Assembly: GCA_946478635.1 (NCBI GenBank) | Contig: CAMLCX010000269.1 | Location: forward strand, 1 to 6,746 | Length of the DNA: 6,746 nt | Source of the DNA: an uncultured Pseudomonadota bacterium | Lineage (GTDB): Bacteria; Desulfobacterota_B; Binatia; UBA9968 | Direction: 5' to 3' | In this document: positions 6,366-6,746 of the stretch, in pieces | How positions within the stretch are numbered: position 1 is the stretch's first letter | Layout: each line of letters starts with the position of its first letter | Notes under the pieces: model-generated | The model's input: the letters and a program-made list of their open reading frames with translations, nothing else | What the model was told of the DNA's origin: nothing | Database searches by the model: none | Position numbers and translations under genes: made by a program

Positions 6366-6746
6366 TTTACGCCGCGGGCATAGATGTCGGCTCCACGCAG
6401 ACCAAGGGCATTATCATCAACGGCAGGCATGAGATCGTCGCCAGAGCCTTGACCGACACCGGCGCCTACGTGACCAGGGCCGCGGAACGGTGCTTCGCCG
6501 AAGCGCTGCTCGCATCCGGCGCCAAGCGCGAAGAGGTGGCCTATGTCGTGGGCACCGGCTACGGCCGATACAAAGTCACCTTCGGCGACGCTCAGATCAC
6601 CGAGATTAGCTGCCATGCGCGCGGCGCGAGCTACCTATTTCCCAACACGCGCACGGTGATCGATATGGGCGGCCAGGATGCCAAGGGGATCAAGATCGGC
6701 ATCGATGGCGACGTCAAAGACTTCGTCATGAATGACAAATGCGCCG
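6362..6746 (+). CDS. bcrA: BadF/BadG/BcrA/BcrD-family ATPase subunit, N-terminal part (BcrA/BzdP/HgdC-like)
   Basis: ATP-hydrolysing electron activator that feeds low-potential electrons to the B-C module. Only 128 codons plus one base are present; the gene runs off the right edge. The N-terminal phosphate-binding loop [11 protein letters not shown] (6-16), the [11 protein letters not shown] segment (62-72), [12 protein letters not shown] (81-92), the second phosphate motif [14 protein letters not shown] (99-112) and NDKCA (124-128) are all as expected for the ASKHA fold. The final cysteine, residue 127, corresponds to one of the two cysteines per monomer that hold the bridging [4Fe-4S] cluster in HgdC-type dimers. 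The intact DMGGQDAK motif favours the BcrA/HgdC side over BcrD, and the C-B-A order agrees. AGGAGG (6350-6355) lies 6 bases before the ATG, which overlaps the bcrB stop (ATGA), so translation is likely coupled. Subtype naming is moderately sure. Confidence 0.85.
   Translation, partial: MIYAAGIDVGSTQTKGIIINGRHEIVARALTDTGAYVTRAAERCFAEALLASGAKREEVAYVVGTGYGRYKVTFGDAQITEISCHARGASYLFPNTRTVIDMGGQDAKGIKIGIDGDVKDFVMNDKCA

Overview
The window holds two same-direction gene groups on the + strand that read as part of an anaerobic hydrocarbon/aromatic catabolism island. The host is probably an anaerobic or facultative, GC-rich uncultured-type bacterium, such as a deltaproteobacterial or other deep-branching lineage. 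That placement rests on gene content and repeat-rich intergenic DNA only and is weak; no marker gene is present.

Region 1 (1-3253) encodes the four-cluster iron-sulfur (beta) subunit of a type II DMSO-reductase-family molybdoenzyme, of the ethylbenzene dehydrogenase / steroid C25 dehydrogenase / selenate, chlorate and DMS-dehydrogenase group. A 206-base, repeat-filled non-coding gap follows, then a TorD/NarJ-like assembly chaperone. Coupled to the chaperone by an ATGA overlap is an unrecognised 325-residue protein with an HELFH zinc-metallopeptidase-like motif and a C-terminal pair of CxxC motifs. The catalytic molybdenum subunit is not in the window and presumably lies upstream. No heme b gamma subunit is visible.

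Region 2 (3254-3814) has no + strand gene. It contains a 54-codon minus-strand ORF (3583 down to 3419) preceded by a perfect AAGGAGG ribosome binding site. This may be a small gene or the 5' part of a frameshifted gene. The rest is undistinguished DNA, including the presumed leader of the next operon.

Region 3 (3815-6746) encodes homologues of ATP-dependent benzoyl-CoA reductase in the order C, B, A: BcrC/BadD/BzdN-like, BcrB/BadE/BzdO-like, and the first 128 codons of the BcrA/BzdP/HgdC-type ATPase activator. The last two overlap by ATGA.

Working hypothesis (inference): the molybdoenzyme hydroxylates a hydrocarbon without oxygen, later steps convert it to an aryl-CoA thioester, and the Bcr-type complex reduces the ring using ATP. 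The substrate cannot be determined from this window. The most unexplained elements are the HExxH/CxxC protein, the 9-base-period GTTCAA / TTGAAC inverted repeat array, and the small minus-strand ORF.
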